5,783 bases of DNA from Verrucomicrobiota bacterium (GTDB lineage Bacteria; Verrucomicrobiota; Verrucomicrobiia; Limisphaerales; UBA9464): assembly GCA_017302195.1 (NCBI GenBank), contig JAFLEG010000327.1:1-5783 (forward strand), read 5' to 3'. The notes under the pieces were generated by a model. It was not told where the DNA came from. It did no database searches and was given only the letters and a program-made list of their open reading frames with translations. The position numbers and the translations under genes were made by a program. Of this stretch, positions 1-5,783 are shown in pieces; positions within the stretch are counted from its first letter, which is position 1; the number at the start of each line of letters is the position of its first letter.

Positions 1-284
1 GGCTGCAGGATGAAGTGCACGCGGTTCGTCCCGTCGGACATCGTGAGTGCCCGTTCAAACGCCAGATCGGGCTCGCTGACCGGGACCACCAACCCCTGGG
101 TCAACCCGTTGAACCCGGCGGGATAGGAGCCGACCAGATAGTGATCATCGTCCGCCTTGGGATTTGTTCTTGCCACATAGAGCGGATCCCCAGCCAGGCG
201 GGTCACCTTTCCGGGCGCCCGATCGTTCTTCGCATTTTCCTGCGAGAACTCGGTATGCTTGTAATTCTTTCGGCCCAATGACCA
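1..284 (-). repeat. Second beta-rich module (module B), cut by the window edge
   Basis: Residues W1026 to the window edge repeat module A: TEF, QEN, PGKVTRLAGDP, DDDHYL, YPAGFNGLT, FERA and NRVHF line up one for one. Module B lacks an insert of roughly ten residues that module A has between its opening Trp and the FKEF segment. Only the first half is visible. If it is complete, the protein should continue for at least another ~100 residues to the left of the window. Confidence 0.75.
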
Positions 285-3200
285 CACAGTGACCCGATTC
301 ACGGTCGCGGGAGGCGGCACAGGGTCCGGGTCGGGCACAGGGTCCGGGTCGGGCACAGGGTCCGGGTCCGGCACGGGGTCCGGGTCCGGCACGGGATCCG
401 GATCCGGAGGAGGAGGATCCTCCTGGGGCGGTGCAGGAAGCTCCGCACGGCTCACGGTCAATTCGACGTAATTGAAGTTGACCCAGGCGGAGATGCCCGC
501 CGGCGAAGGGCCAACCCGGCTGATGGAGATCGTATTGGGGCCCGGCTTGGCCCGTACCTGAGCCGCCGTGAACTCCAAATCCAGGGTTGTCGAACGGGAG
601 ATCCGGTTTGCATACAGCACCGTATCCTGCCCCTCTGCATTGTAGAATCGAATGACCACATCGTGGTCGTAAAAGCCCGTCTGCGGCTCCCCATCCTGAC
701 GATACCCGCCGCGGGTGAGCTCCAACCGTAGGTGCATCTTGGCCTGAGTGCCTGCCGGATCGGGCGCGAGCACGAAATGCATCCGGTTGACCGGATCGCG
801 GACAGACACGGCGCGTTCCCATGCGGTGTCCGGTTCCCGCTGGGGCACACGAAGCCCCGCAGTCAGCCCGTTGAATCCGGGGGGATACCAGCCGTCGAGG
901 TAGAAGTCATCGTCCTGGCCGGGATTGTTGGCCTCATCAAACTCGGGATCGCCGGCCGTGCGCGTCACCGCGCCCGGCGGGACATCCACCACCGCATTCT
1001 CGACTGCAAACTCCTTGAACGGCACATAGGCCACCCCTGGCGGACTGTCTGCGGCCCGATCCTCCACACCAATCATCCAGTGCGTCCGCGGGCGCATCAG
1101 CCACCGGGTGACCACATCAATGCCCGCCTGATACGGCTCCGAGGTGCCCAGGGGCGGCATGTGCAGGGCGCCCATCTCCGTGATGCGCCGCAGCAGCATG
1201 GATCCGTTGGGATCGCCGATCTTGATGACCCGGGATCCTGGGATTCCGTGGTCCTCGATCAGAGCGCCGTCCACGATGCCCGACTGGCTGATCGGGGTTT
1301 CGAGACGGCCATCCCAGAATCCCTGGCCGGGACCACCCGGGAGATGGCAGTAGGCGCAGTTGGCATCGAGGAAGGACCGGAACCGCAGGTCCAGGGGTGC
1401 GGCTTCATCCTCCACGGCCGACATCTTGGGAAGGGCGGCCACGCCCTCGGCAGCGACGGGCTGATCGAAAACCCCACGGTCGCTGAGGGCGAGCATCTGA
1501 TTGATCAGTCCGGACTCCGAGTGGATGTCGCGGTTCAACTGCCGGCTGGAAAATCCCAGGGCAAAGCCTGCGGCGGGATTGTGGCAACTGAGACATTCCG
1601 ACCGCGATGGGTAGTGCCAGCGCTGCACGCGCCGGACACCGGACTCCACCACCTCGATGTCCTCGTCCATTCCCGAGTCCGGCACCAGGTCGGCATCCGA
1701 GCCGTCGGCACGCCAGCGGTAGGTTAGTCCGTACACGCCTTCCGCCGTCTTGACCATGAACCGGGTTTCCAGGCGGCGGCGGGACGACGGTTCCCCGCGG
1801 ACCAGTTCGAAGTCGAAATGCTTCACCCAGACGGTCCCGGTGGGGAACCTCCAACCCCCGGCCTCATCCCGGATCACGCGCGCTTCCGGATCCTGCATGA
1901 AGAACCAGCGCTTCTTGATGGCATGGTCGGACCAGAACGGTGTGGCGACCTCATAGGGCGCCACTCCCCGGGCCGGGGTCAGGTCTGGAAGATTGGGGAA
2001 GACCCGGGTCGCCCTCAGGGTTTGGGGAATGGCACCGTCTGCGGTGTCCTCGTTCCGCACCAGCCGGGTGATCCTTCCGCGGGCCATCTCCACCGCGAGA
2101 ATGTCCCCCGTGCCGGGATGCACGCCGAACCCGGAAATGCCCGCGGTTCCGGTGATCACCTTCCAGACTTCCGAACCGCCGCCCGCTCCGGGACCCATGG
2201 CCCAGACATGGCGGGAGACATAGTCGCTGAACAGGTATTGCCCGGCGAGCTCGGGATACCGCGAGCCCCGGTACACCAGTCCGCCAATGACCGAGGCACC
2301 CTGGAAGTTGGGATCACCGCCGCTCCGTCCGTACTCATAGATGGGCGGTACATGACGGTATCCGGGAGGCGGCGTCCCCCGGAAACTCAGCGAGCCTTCA
2401 TAGAAGCCCCAGCCGTAATTGCCGCCACCGACGATCCGGTTGACTTCCTCAACCCGGAGGTCACCGACATCGGCCGCATACAGGTCCCCGGTCAGCGAGT
2501 CAAAGGCGATGCGGTAGGGATTCCGAAGTCCGACCGCCCAGAATTCGGTCCGGACCTGATCCGGATCCACCGTCCGGCCGTTGAACTGATCGGCCCCGAC
2601 AAAGGGATTGTCGGAAGGGATCCAGTAGCCGGACCCCACGGCCGGGTGCGGATTCGGAGCCAGATTTCCCGGACGGCCATCCACATCCAGGCGCAGGATG
2701 CCCCCGAAGAAATCCCGATCCACGCGCTGGGATCCCTGCAACCCGGGTCCGCCACCGCCGTCCCCCAGGGAAACGTAGAGATAGCCGTCGGGGCCGAAAT
2801 GCAGATCCCCGCCCTGATGGGTGTCCCGGATGTCCACCTGGGCGATCAGGACCTGCTCCGAACCGGGAAGGGCCCGCCATGGATTCTGGGGATCGCGCTG
2901 AAACCGGGACAGCACGTCATACATCTTCACCGTCGTGCGGTTGGTCCGCGTGTAGGCGACGTAGAAGTAGCCGTTCTCGTCATACCTTGGGTGGAAGGCG
3001 AGTCCCACCAGGCCCGGCTCGCCGCCGGGCGCATAGGTGTCGGCCGTGATGTCCAGGAACACGGTCTTGGTCGGCCGGGCGAGGTTGGTGATGACAAAGA
3101 CCTTTCCCCGCTGGCCCGTGACATAGAGCTCGTTGGTGCGCCCCGGAGCCGGGGCCAGACTGACGATCCGGTCCTGCTGGTATGAAAACGACAGCCCCGG

Positions 3201-3359
3201 AAAGGCATTGACGAGCTGATACTGGGCCTTCGGCGGTGATGCGGGAAATGCCGGTGGATTCAGCGCGAGATGCTGCGCCTCCAGACGTGGAATTCCGCAG
3301 GCCAAACCCGCACAGACGAACGCCAGCCGCAGAGCGCGGCTCCTGTTCCAGACCTCCAT
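1..3359 (-). CDS. Secreted PQQ-dependent sugar dehydrogenase fused to a diheme cytochrome c region and duplicated beta modules (3' end outside window)
   Basis: Exported oxidoreductase expected to oxidise a sugar or alcohol with PQQ and pass electrons to its own c-type haems in the periplasm. The frame is open from ATG 3359-3357 to the left edge: 1119 full codons and no stop. Residues 1-28 form a Sec signal peptide (Arg-rich start, hydrophobic core, likely cleavage after LEA). Residues ~45-436 match the glucose/sorbosone dehydrogenase propeller (PF07995). HQGGDLHFGPDG carries H181, the likely counterpart of catalytic His144 of soluble glucose dehydrogenase, and GLRNP carries R279-N280, the expected PQQ contacts. 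Residues ~437-757 resemble the SO2930/HNE_0200 diheme cytochrome family (TIGR03806, recalled): PFWSD around W476, haem sites CLSCH (589-593) and CAYCH (668-672), and MPP at 734-736 as a possible axial Met. Two beta-rich modules (from W761 and from W1026) flank a DPDPVP linker. No Shine-Dalgarno precedes the ATG; the start was chosen from the signal peptide. Substrate is unknown. Confidence 0.93.
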   Translation of the reverse strand, partial: MEVWNRSRALRLAFVCAGLACGIPRLEAQHLALNPPAFPASPPKAQYQLVNAFPGLSFSYQQDRIVSLAPAPGRTNELYVTGQRGKVFVITNLARPTKTVFLDITADTYAPGGEPGLVGLAFHPRYDENGYFYVAYTRTNRTTVKMYDVLSRFQRDPQNPWRALPGSEQVLIAQVDIRDTHQGGDLHFGPDGYLYVSLGDGGGGPGLQGSQRVDRDFFGGILRLDVDGRPGNLAPNPHPAVGSGYWIPSDNPFVGADQFNGRTVDPDQVRTEFWAVGLRNPYRIAFDSLTGDLYAADVGDLRVEEVNRIVGGGNYGWGFYEGSLSFRGTPPPGYRHVPPIYEYGRSGGDPNFQGASVIGGLVYRGSRYPELAGQYLFSDYVSRHVWAMGPGAGGGSEVWKVITGTAGISGFGVHPGTGDILAVEMARGRITRLVRNEDTADGAIPQTLRATRVFPNLPDLTPARGVAPYEVATPFWSDHAIKKRWFFMQDPEARVIRDEAGGWRFPTGTVWVKHFDFELVRGEPSSRRRLETRFMVKTAEGVYGLTYRWRADGSDADLVPDSGMDEDIEVVESGVRRVQRWHYPSRSECLSCHNPAAGFALGFSSRQLNRDIHSESGLINQMLALSDRGVFDQPVAAEGVAALPKMSAVEDEAAPLDLRFRSFLDANCAYCHLPGGPGQGFWDGRLETPISQSGIVDGALIEDHGIPGSRVIKIGDPNGSMLLRRITEMGALHMPPLGTSEPYQAGIDVVTRWLMRPRTHWMIGVEDRAADSPPGVAYVPFKEFAVENAVVDVPPGAVTRTAGDPEFDEANNPGQDDDFYLDGWYPPGFNGLTAGLRVPQREPDTAWERAVSVRDPVNRMHFVLAPDPAGTQAKMHLRLELTRGGYRQDGEPQTGFYDHDVVIRFYNAEGQDTVLYANRISRSTTLDLEFTAAQVRAKPGPNTISISRVGPSPAGISAWVNFNYVELTVSRAELPAPPQEDPPPPDPDPVPDPDPVPDPDPVPDPDPVPDPDPVPPPATVNRVTVWSLGRKNYKHTEFSQENAKNDRAPGKVTRLAGDPLYVARTNPKADDDHYLVGSYPAGFNGLTQGLVVPVSEPDLAFERALTMSDGTNRVHFILQ
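315..404 (-). repeat. Five tandem 18-bp units encoding a (DPDPVP)5 linker
   Basis: Five uninterrupted 18-bp units encode residues 986-1015 of the large dehydrogenase, each reading Asp-Pro-Asp-Pro-Val-Pro. The units are 387-404, 369-386, 351-368, 333-350 and 315-332. They differ only at synonymous third positions, and the units at 333-350 and 351-368 are identical. A Pro-rich lead-in (PAPPQEDPPPP) comes before and PPPA follows. The stretch separates two copies of a beta-rich module and probably acts as a stiff, extended, acidic spacer. Unit number may vary between strains through slippage. Confidence 0.95.
449..1079 (-). repeat. First beta-rich module of the large dehydrogenase (module A)
   Basis: Residues 761 to ~971 of the large dehydrogenase form a self-contained module. 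It begins with a W-x-x-G turn, continues through a conserved part (FKEF, TRTAGDP, DDDFYL, YPPGFNGLT, ERA, NRMHF) and ends with alternating hydrophobic strands finishing in WVNFNYVELTVS. The conserved part at 781-866 reappears at 1035-1120, aligned without gaps, with about 49 of 86 positions identical by hand count. I recall similar segments with a DDDYYxxG motif in large secreted Verrucomicrobiota proteins but cannot name the family. A role in carbohydrate or surface binding is a guess from the beta-sandwich-like pattern. Confidence 0.75.
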
Positions 3360-3447
3360 AAGTGAGTAACCGACACCAAAAGGAAGGCTACTTGGCAAGG
3401 AAATTGTCAGGAAATGTTCCCGGAGTTTCATGGAATAAGGGAGGATT

Positions 3448-4401
3448 TCAGAGGTGTAATTGTCCCGATCTCATCAGCAGGTCGGCATCCCTCCCGTGCG
3501 GGTGCAGGCACTCCCGGAGGTACTCCACCGCAGATGCCACATCCGTCACCGAGCGCGGGAGCGTCGCGCCGGCGGCATTCGGATGTCCCCCGCCCTGAAG
3601 CTGGGCGGCCACTCCCAGCGCTTCACCCCGGAGACTGCGGATGCTGGCGACCACGGTCCGGTTGGCCTTGGGAAAGAGGGTGATCAACACCGAATGGGGC
3701 GTCGCCGCGCGGTCCAGGAGTTGGTGGACGATGAGATTGGAGTCCCCGACGGAGGTGTGGACGACCCCCACCCCGGGCGCCACCGCTTCCACATGGCGTG
3801 CGCACCAGTCGTAGCCAATCGGGTTTTCGACCCGCCGGCGGACCGCCATCACTTCCAGAAGGGGATGGTCGAGCAGTCGTTCGGGATCGCCCGCAATCAG
3901 GTGGTGGAGGTTCCAGAATCCATAGTCCTTCACCAGCCCGGCGTAATCGGTCGCCAGATCAAACTCCGGATCCTGATTCCGCCACAGGTCGCTGAGGTTG
4001 TTGAGATGCACGAGACGGTCGAGAACCGGTGAAGCCAGACCGGCCTCCCGGCAAAGGCCGTACACCAGGCCGGCGGCCGACTGCGCCGGGTCGTGGATCA
4101 GCCGGGCCTGCGTGGGCCGGCCTTCAAACGCATGATGATCCACCACCAGCCACCCTGGCCGGTCCAGACGGGGCTCAAAGGTGAAGTCCGACACCCACGC
4201 GACCCGGTCGCTCATCTGACGATTTCGCCAGCCCTGGTAGTTCCAGGCCTGCAGCGGCACCTCGGTGCCAAACCGCGCCCGGGCCAGGCGGACCAGCAAC
4301 AACCCGGACAACAAGCCGTCCAAATCGCTCTCATGCGTCAGGACGACTGAAGGGGCGGTCAACGGAGTCACGGGGCGGAGGCTATCGGGATCAGCCCTCA
4401 T
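3448..4401 (-). CDS. DHH/DHHA1-family phosphoesterase
   Basis: Cytoplasmic metal-dependent phosphoesterase of 317 residues. Families with this fold cleave short RNA oligonucleotides, cyclic dinucleotides or phosphate esters. Motif I is HESDLDG with D26 and D28, a third acidic position is D72 (VSDF), the signature DHH is residues 88-90 (VVDHH), and a further candidate metal ligand is the Asp in LNNLSDLW. The C-terminal DHHA1 substrate-binding motif GGGHPNAAG is at 270-278. All expected motifs are present, so the enzyme should be active. The HxxDLDG form of motif I is more like NrnB-type oligoribonucleases than NrnA, but the exact substrate cannot be read from sequence. The ATG at 4401 was chosen because GGAGG sits 6 bases upstream and homology begins just after it. 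The frame stays open back to an ATG at 4623, but that stretch is antisense to the TatD gene. It diverges from the TatD gene across 106 bp. Confidence 0.93.
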   Translation of the reverse strand: MRADPDSLRPVTPLTAPSVVLTHESDLDGLLSGLLLVRLARARFGTEVPLQAWNYQGWRNRQMSDRVAWVSDFTFEPRLDRPGWLVVDHHAFEGRPTQARLIHDPAQSAAGLVYGLCREAGLASPVLDRLVHLNNLSDLWRNQDPEFDLATDYAGLVKDYGFWNLHHLIAGDPERLLDHPLLEVMAVRRRVENPIGYDWCARHVEAVAPGVGVVHTSVGDSNLIVHQLLDRAATPHSVLITLFPKANRTVVASIRSLRGEALGVAAQLQGGGHPNAAGATLPRSVTDVASAVEYLRECLHPHGRDADLLMRSGQLHL

Positions 4402-4407
4402 GTCGAA

Positions 4408-4412
4408 CCTCC
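4408..4412 (-). promoter_or_regulatory. Shine-Dalgarno for the DHH phosphoesterase
   Basis: The minus strand reads GGAGG followed by six bases and then ATG. This is the clearest ribosome-binding site in the window and fixes the start at 4401 over the upstream in-frame ATG at 4623. Confidence 0.75.
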
Positions 4413-4438
4413 AAACGCGCGCCGTGGAAACGCGGATT

Positions 4439-4474
4439 CCAGGAACCTCCCGCCAATTGGACCTTGGTTCCGGG
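4439..4474. promoter_or_regulatory. Concentric dyad in the divergent gap, candidate operator
   Basis: GGAACC at 4442-4447 pairs with GGTTCC at 4466-4471. The 8-bp palindrome CCAATTGG at 4453-4460 sits exactly between them, so both share the centre 4456/4457. Outer CC (4439-4440) and GG (4473-4474) extend the symmetry. The two 5-bp spacers are not symmetric. The arrangement, in a 106-bp gap between two divergent genes, fits a site for a dimeric or tetrameric regulator. No convincing -35/-10 pair was found on either strand here, so promoter positions stay open. Confidence 0.35.
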
Positions 4475-4507
4475 CTCGCGATCAGGCATCCCAAGGCACG
4501 TCTCGAC

Positions 4508-5320
4508 ATGACACTGGTGGACACCCATGCGCATCTGGACTCGCCCGAATTCGACGGCGAGGTGCCCCAACTCTTGGACCGCGCCGCCGCCGCCGGGGTC
4601 ACCCGGATCCTCTCCGTGGGCACCGACGGGACGTCGAGCCGCCGGGCGCTCGCGCTCGCGGAACGTCATCCGGGGGTGCACGCGGTGGTCGGATGGCATC
4701 CCGGACACGCATCAGAAGCCCCGCAGGACCTGCGGGCGGAACTTCGCGCACTGGCCGCGCATCCGCGGGTGGCGGCCATCGGCGAATGCGGTCTCGACTA
4801 TTACCGCCTGCCCTCCCGCGTGGGGACGGGCGGACCCGGGGAGGACGCCGCGGTGAAGGCGCAGCAGGCCCGGATCTTCGAACAACAACTGGAGGTGGCC
4901 GGGGAACTGGGGCTCAACGTCGTCATCCACACGCGCGAGGCCTGGGCCGACACGGTGGCGCAGTTTGCGCCCCACGCCGGCCGGATCCGCGCGGTGTTCC
5001 ATTGCTTCGCGGGCGGTCCCGACGAACTGGAGACGGTGCGCCGCCTGGGGTCCCTGGTGAGCTTCACCGGCATCGTGACCTTCAAGAACGGCGGGGCGGT
5101 GCGCGCGGCCCTTGCTGCCGCAATGCCGGGCGGATACATGCTCGAAACTGACTGCCCGTACCTCGCCCCGGAGCCCCACCGGGGCCGGCGTTGCGAGCCG
5201 GCGCATGTGCGTCCGATCGCCGAGAGGGCGGCAGAGGTGACCGGGCGTCCCCTGGAGGCCGTCGCGGCGGAGACGTCCCGCACCGCGGAGTCGTTTTTCC
5301 GCGGACTTGGGAGAGGGTGA
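4508..5320 (+). CDS. TatD-family metal-dependent hydrolase (putative DNase)
   Basis: Cytoplasmic TIM-barrel hydrolase of 270 residues, close to the usual ~260. Characterised family members are 3'-5' exonucleases acting on DNA, linked to DNA repair and turnover. The metal ligands are all visible: HxH at H7 and H9 (DTHAHLD), E93 in GECGLDYY, H141 in VVIHTRE, H165 in FHCFAGG and D215 in LETDCPYLAPEPHRG. Between GLDYYR and the helix that follows there is a Gly/Pro-rich extra loop of about ten residues (roughly 101-113) that the Escherichia coli proteins lack. The start at 4508 gives the canonical N-terminus; the frame is open further upstream, but that part lies antisense to the DHH gene and has no homology. 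Only a weak AAGG at 4493-4496 lies upstream. The sequence does not tell which paralogue (TatD, YcfH or YjjV type) it corresponds to, so no symbol is given. Confidence 0.95.
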   Translation: MTLVDTHAHLDSPEFDGEVPQLLDRAAAAGVTRILSVGTDGTSSRRALALAERHPGVHAVVGWHPGHASEAPQDLRAELRALAAHPRVAAIGECGLDYYRLPSRVGTGGPGEDAAVKAQQARIFEQQLEVAGELGLNVVIHTREAWADTVAQFAPHAGRIRAVFHCFAGGPDELETVRRLGSLVSFTGIVTFKNGGAVRAALAAAMPGGYMLETDCPYLAPEPHRGRRCEPAHVRPIAERAAEVTGRPLEAVAAETSRTAESFFRGLGRG

Positions 5321-5363
5321 CCCCGCGCCTTCCCTGACTGTGGCGGCTGCGATAGTCTTCGCC

Positions 5364-5783
5364 ATGCGATTCATCCCGGTCCTGTGCCTCACCGTCCACC
5401 TTGCCGGGGGGATCCGGGGTGCCGTGCCCGAGACCGACGGCCGCACCGGCCCCCGGCGGACCCCAGAAACCCCGAGGGTGTTCGGGAGCTACACGAACCT
5501 CAATGCGTGGAATCTGCGCAGCGCAGACATCCGGTCCCAGATCCTGACCAGCGCCGGCCTCGCCCCGCTGCCGGCGCGCACCCCACTCGAGGCCCGGGTG
5601 TTCGGAAAGGTGGATGGCGACGGCTTTTCCGTGGAGAAGGTGCAGCTTCAAACCTCGCCGGGCGTGTACCTTGCTGGAAATCTCTACCGTCCCGCATCGG
5701 GCACGGCCCCGTTCCCAGCCGTCCTCTGCCCGCATGGCCACTGGCCGGGGGGACGTCTTGAGCAGACCGAGACGGTCCACGTC
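5364..5783 (+). CDS. Secreted alpha/beta hydrolase, acetyl-xylan-esterase-like (5' part only)
   Basis: The first 140 residues of an exported hydrolase; the frame is open to the window edge. Residues 1-20 look like a signal peptide (MRF, then a hydrophobic run), with cleavage probably between residues 16 and 21. The site is not a clean AxA. After a Pro/Arg-rich stretch, residues ~89-131 read as the first strands of an alpha/beta hydrolase: FSVEKVQLQTSPGVYLAGNLYRP, split here as FSVEKVQ and GVYLAGNLYRP, then PAVLCPHGHWPGGR. The PHGHW motif (123-127) corresponds to the oxyanion-hole loop after strand beta-3. The catalytic Ser, Asp and His lie beyond the edge. I recall this pattern from secreted Planctomycetota and Verrucomicrobiota hydrolases annotated as acetyl xylan esterases or dienelactone-hydrolase-like proteins. 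It starts 43 bp after the TatD gene with no Shine-Dalgarno. A GATAGT at 5351-5356 could be a -10 element for a very short leader. Confidence 0.82.
   Translation, partial: MRFIPVLCLTVHLAGGIRGAVPETDGRTGPRRTPETPRVFGSYTNLNAWNLRSADIRSQILTSAGLAPLPARTPLEARVFGKVDGDGFSVEKVQLQTSPGVYLAGNLYRPASGTAPFPAVLCPHGHWPGGRLEQTETVHV

Noticed and set aside
411..424. 14-bp perfect palindrome centred on GGATCC
   Set aside because: It falls inside the Pro-rich coding lead-in to the linker and is explained by Glu-Asp-Pro-Pro codons. No sign of a regulatory role.
289..471. Gly-Ser/Gly-Thr repeat protein on the plus strand
   Set aside because: This is the antisense reading of the DPDPVP repeat. The sense reading connects two homologous modules in one frame.
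732..1727. 331-codon open frame on the plus strand
   Set aside because: Antisense to the cytochrome and module A part of the large gene, where the CxxCH sites and the repeat are seen. No domain-like sequence.
1818..3185. 455-codon open frame on the plus strand
   Set aside because: It lies wholly antisense to the dehydrogenase. The minus-strand reading shows clear family motifs at every step, while this translation has no recognisable domain. It comes from GC-rich codon bias.
3294..3302. Possible lipobox around Cys21 of the dehydrogenase signal peptide
   Set aside because: The residues before the Cys are G-L-A, which lacks the usual Leu at -3 and small residue at -2. The later LEA cleavage site fits better.
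3360..3447. Promoter or terminator between the DHH and dehydrogenase genes
   Set aside because: The gap has no stem with a T-run, no Shine-Dalgarno and only poor matches to -35/-10 elements, so it is left unannotated.
4265..4507. N-terminal extension of the TatD protein from the ATG at 4265
   Set aside because: It is antisense to the DHH coding region. The TatD family begins at the VDTHAHLD segment, directly after the ATG at 4508.
4402..4623. N-terminal extension of the DHH protein from the ATG at 4623
   Set aside because: It has no homology and overlaps the TatD start region antisense, and a good GGAGG site sits just before the ATG at 4401.
5082..5780. 232-codon open frame on the minus strand
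   Set aside because: It runs antisense to both the TatD 3' end and the secreted hydrolase. No motif or signal is visible.

Overview
The window is GC-rich bacterial chromosome carrying four protein-coding genes. It has no RNA genes, no insertion sequences and no CRISPR array. The gene content points to a heterotrophic member of the Planctomycetota-Verrucomicrobiota group. The signs are a giant secreted sugar dehydrogenase fused to a diheme cytochrome, a secreted esterase-like alpha/beta hydrolase with a PHGHW motif, and an extra loop in the TatD protein that I recall from Verrucomicrobiota homologues. Verrucomicrobiota is my preferred guess. It is an inference and not proven by the sequence.

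Layout. Positions 1-3359 (minus strand) hold most of one very large exported protein. At least 1119 residues are visible, and its C-terminus lies beyond the left edge. In order it has a signal peptide, a PQQ-dependent glucose/sorbosone dehydrogenase beta-propeller, a c-type cytochrome region with two CxxCH haem sites, a beta-rich module, a five-fold DPDPVP linker, and a second copy of the beta-rich module that is cut by the window edge. After an 88-bp gap, positions 3448-4401 (minus strand) encode a DHH/DHHA1-family phosphoesterase. It is divergent from a TatD-family metal-dependent hydrolase at 4508-5320 (plus strand). The 106-bp divergent gap between them contains a concentric dyad that looks like an operator. 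At 5364 (plus strand) a second secreted protein begins, an alpha/beta hydrolase of the acetyl-xylan-esterase-like type. Its last visible codon is at the right edge.

How the genes fit together. The two outer genes encode exported proteins that probably act on carbohydrate outside the cytoplasm: one oxidises sugars and passes electrons to attached haems, the other probably removes ester groups. The two inner genes are cytoplasmic and belong to families that cleave nucleic acid ends or short oligonucleotides. Their head-to-head arrangement suggests shared regulation. I see no direct link between the inner and outer pairs.

The largest gene has no stop codon inside the window, and long open frames lie antisense to it on the plus strand. 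Those frames are shadows, as explained under rejected items.
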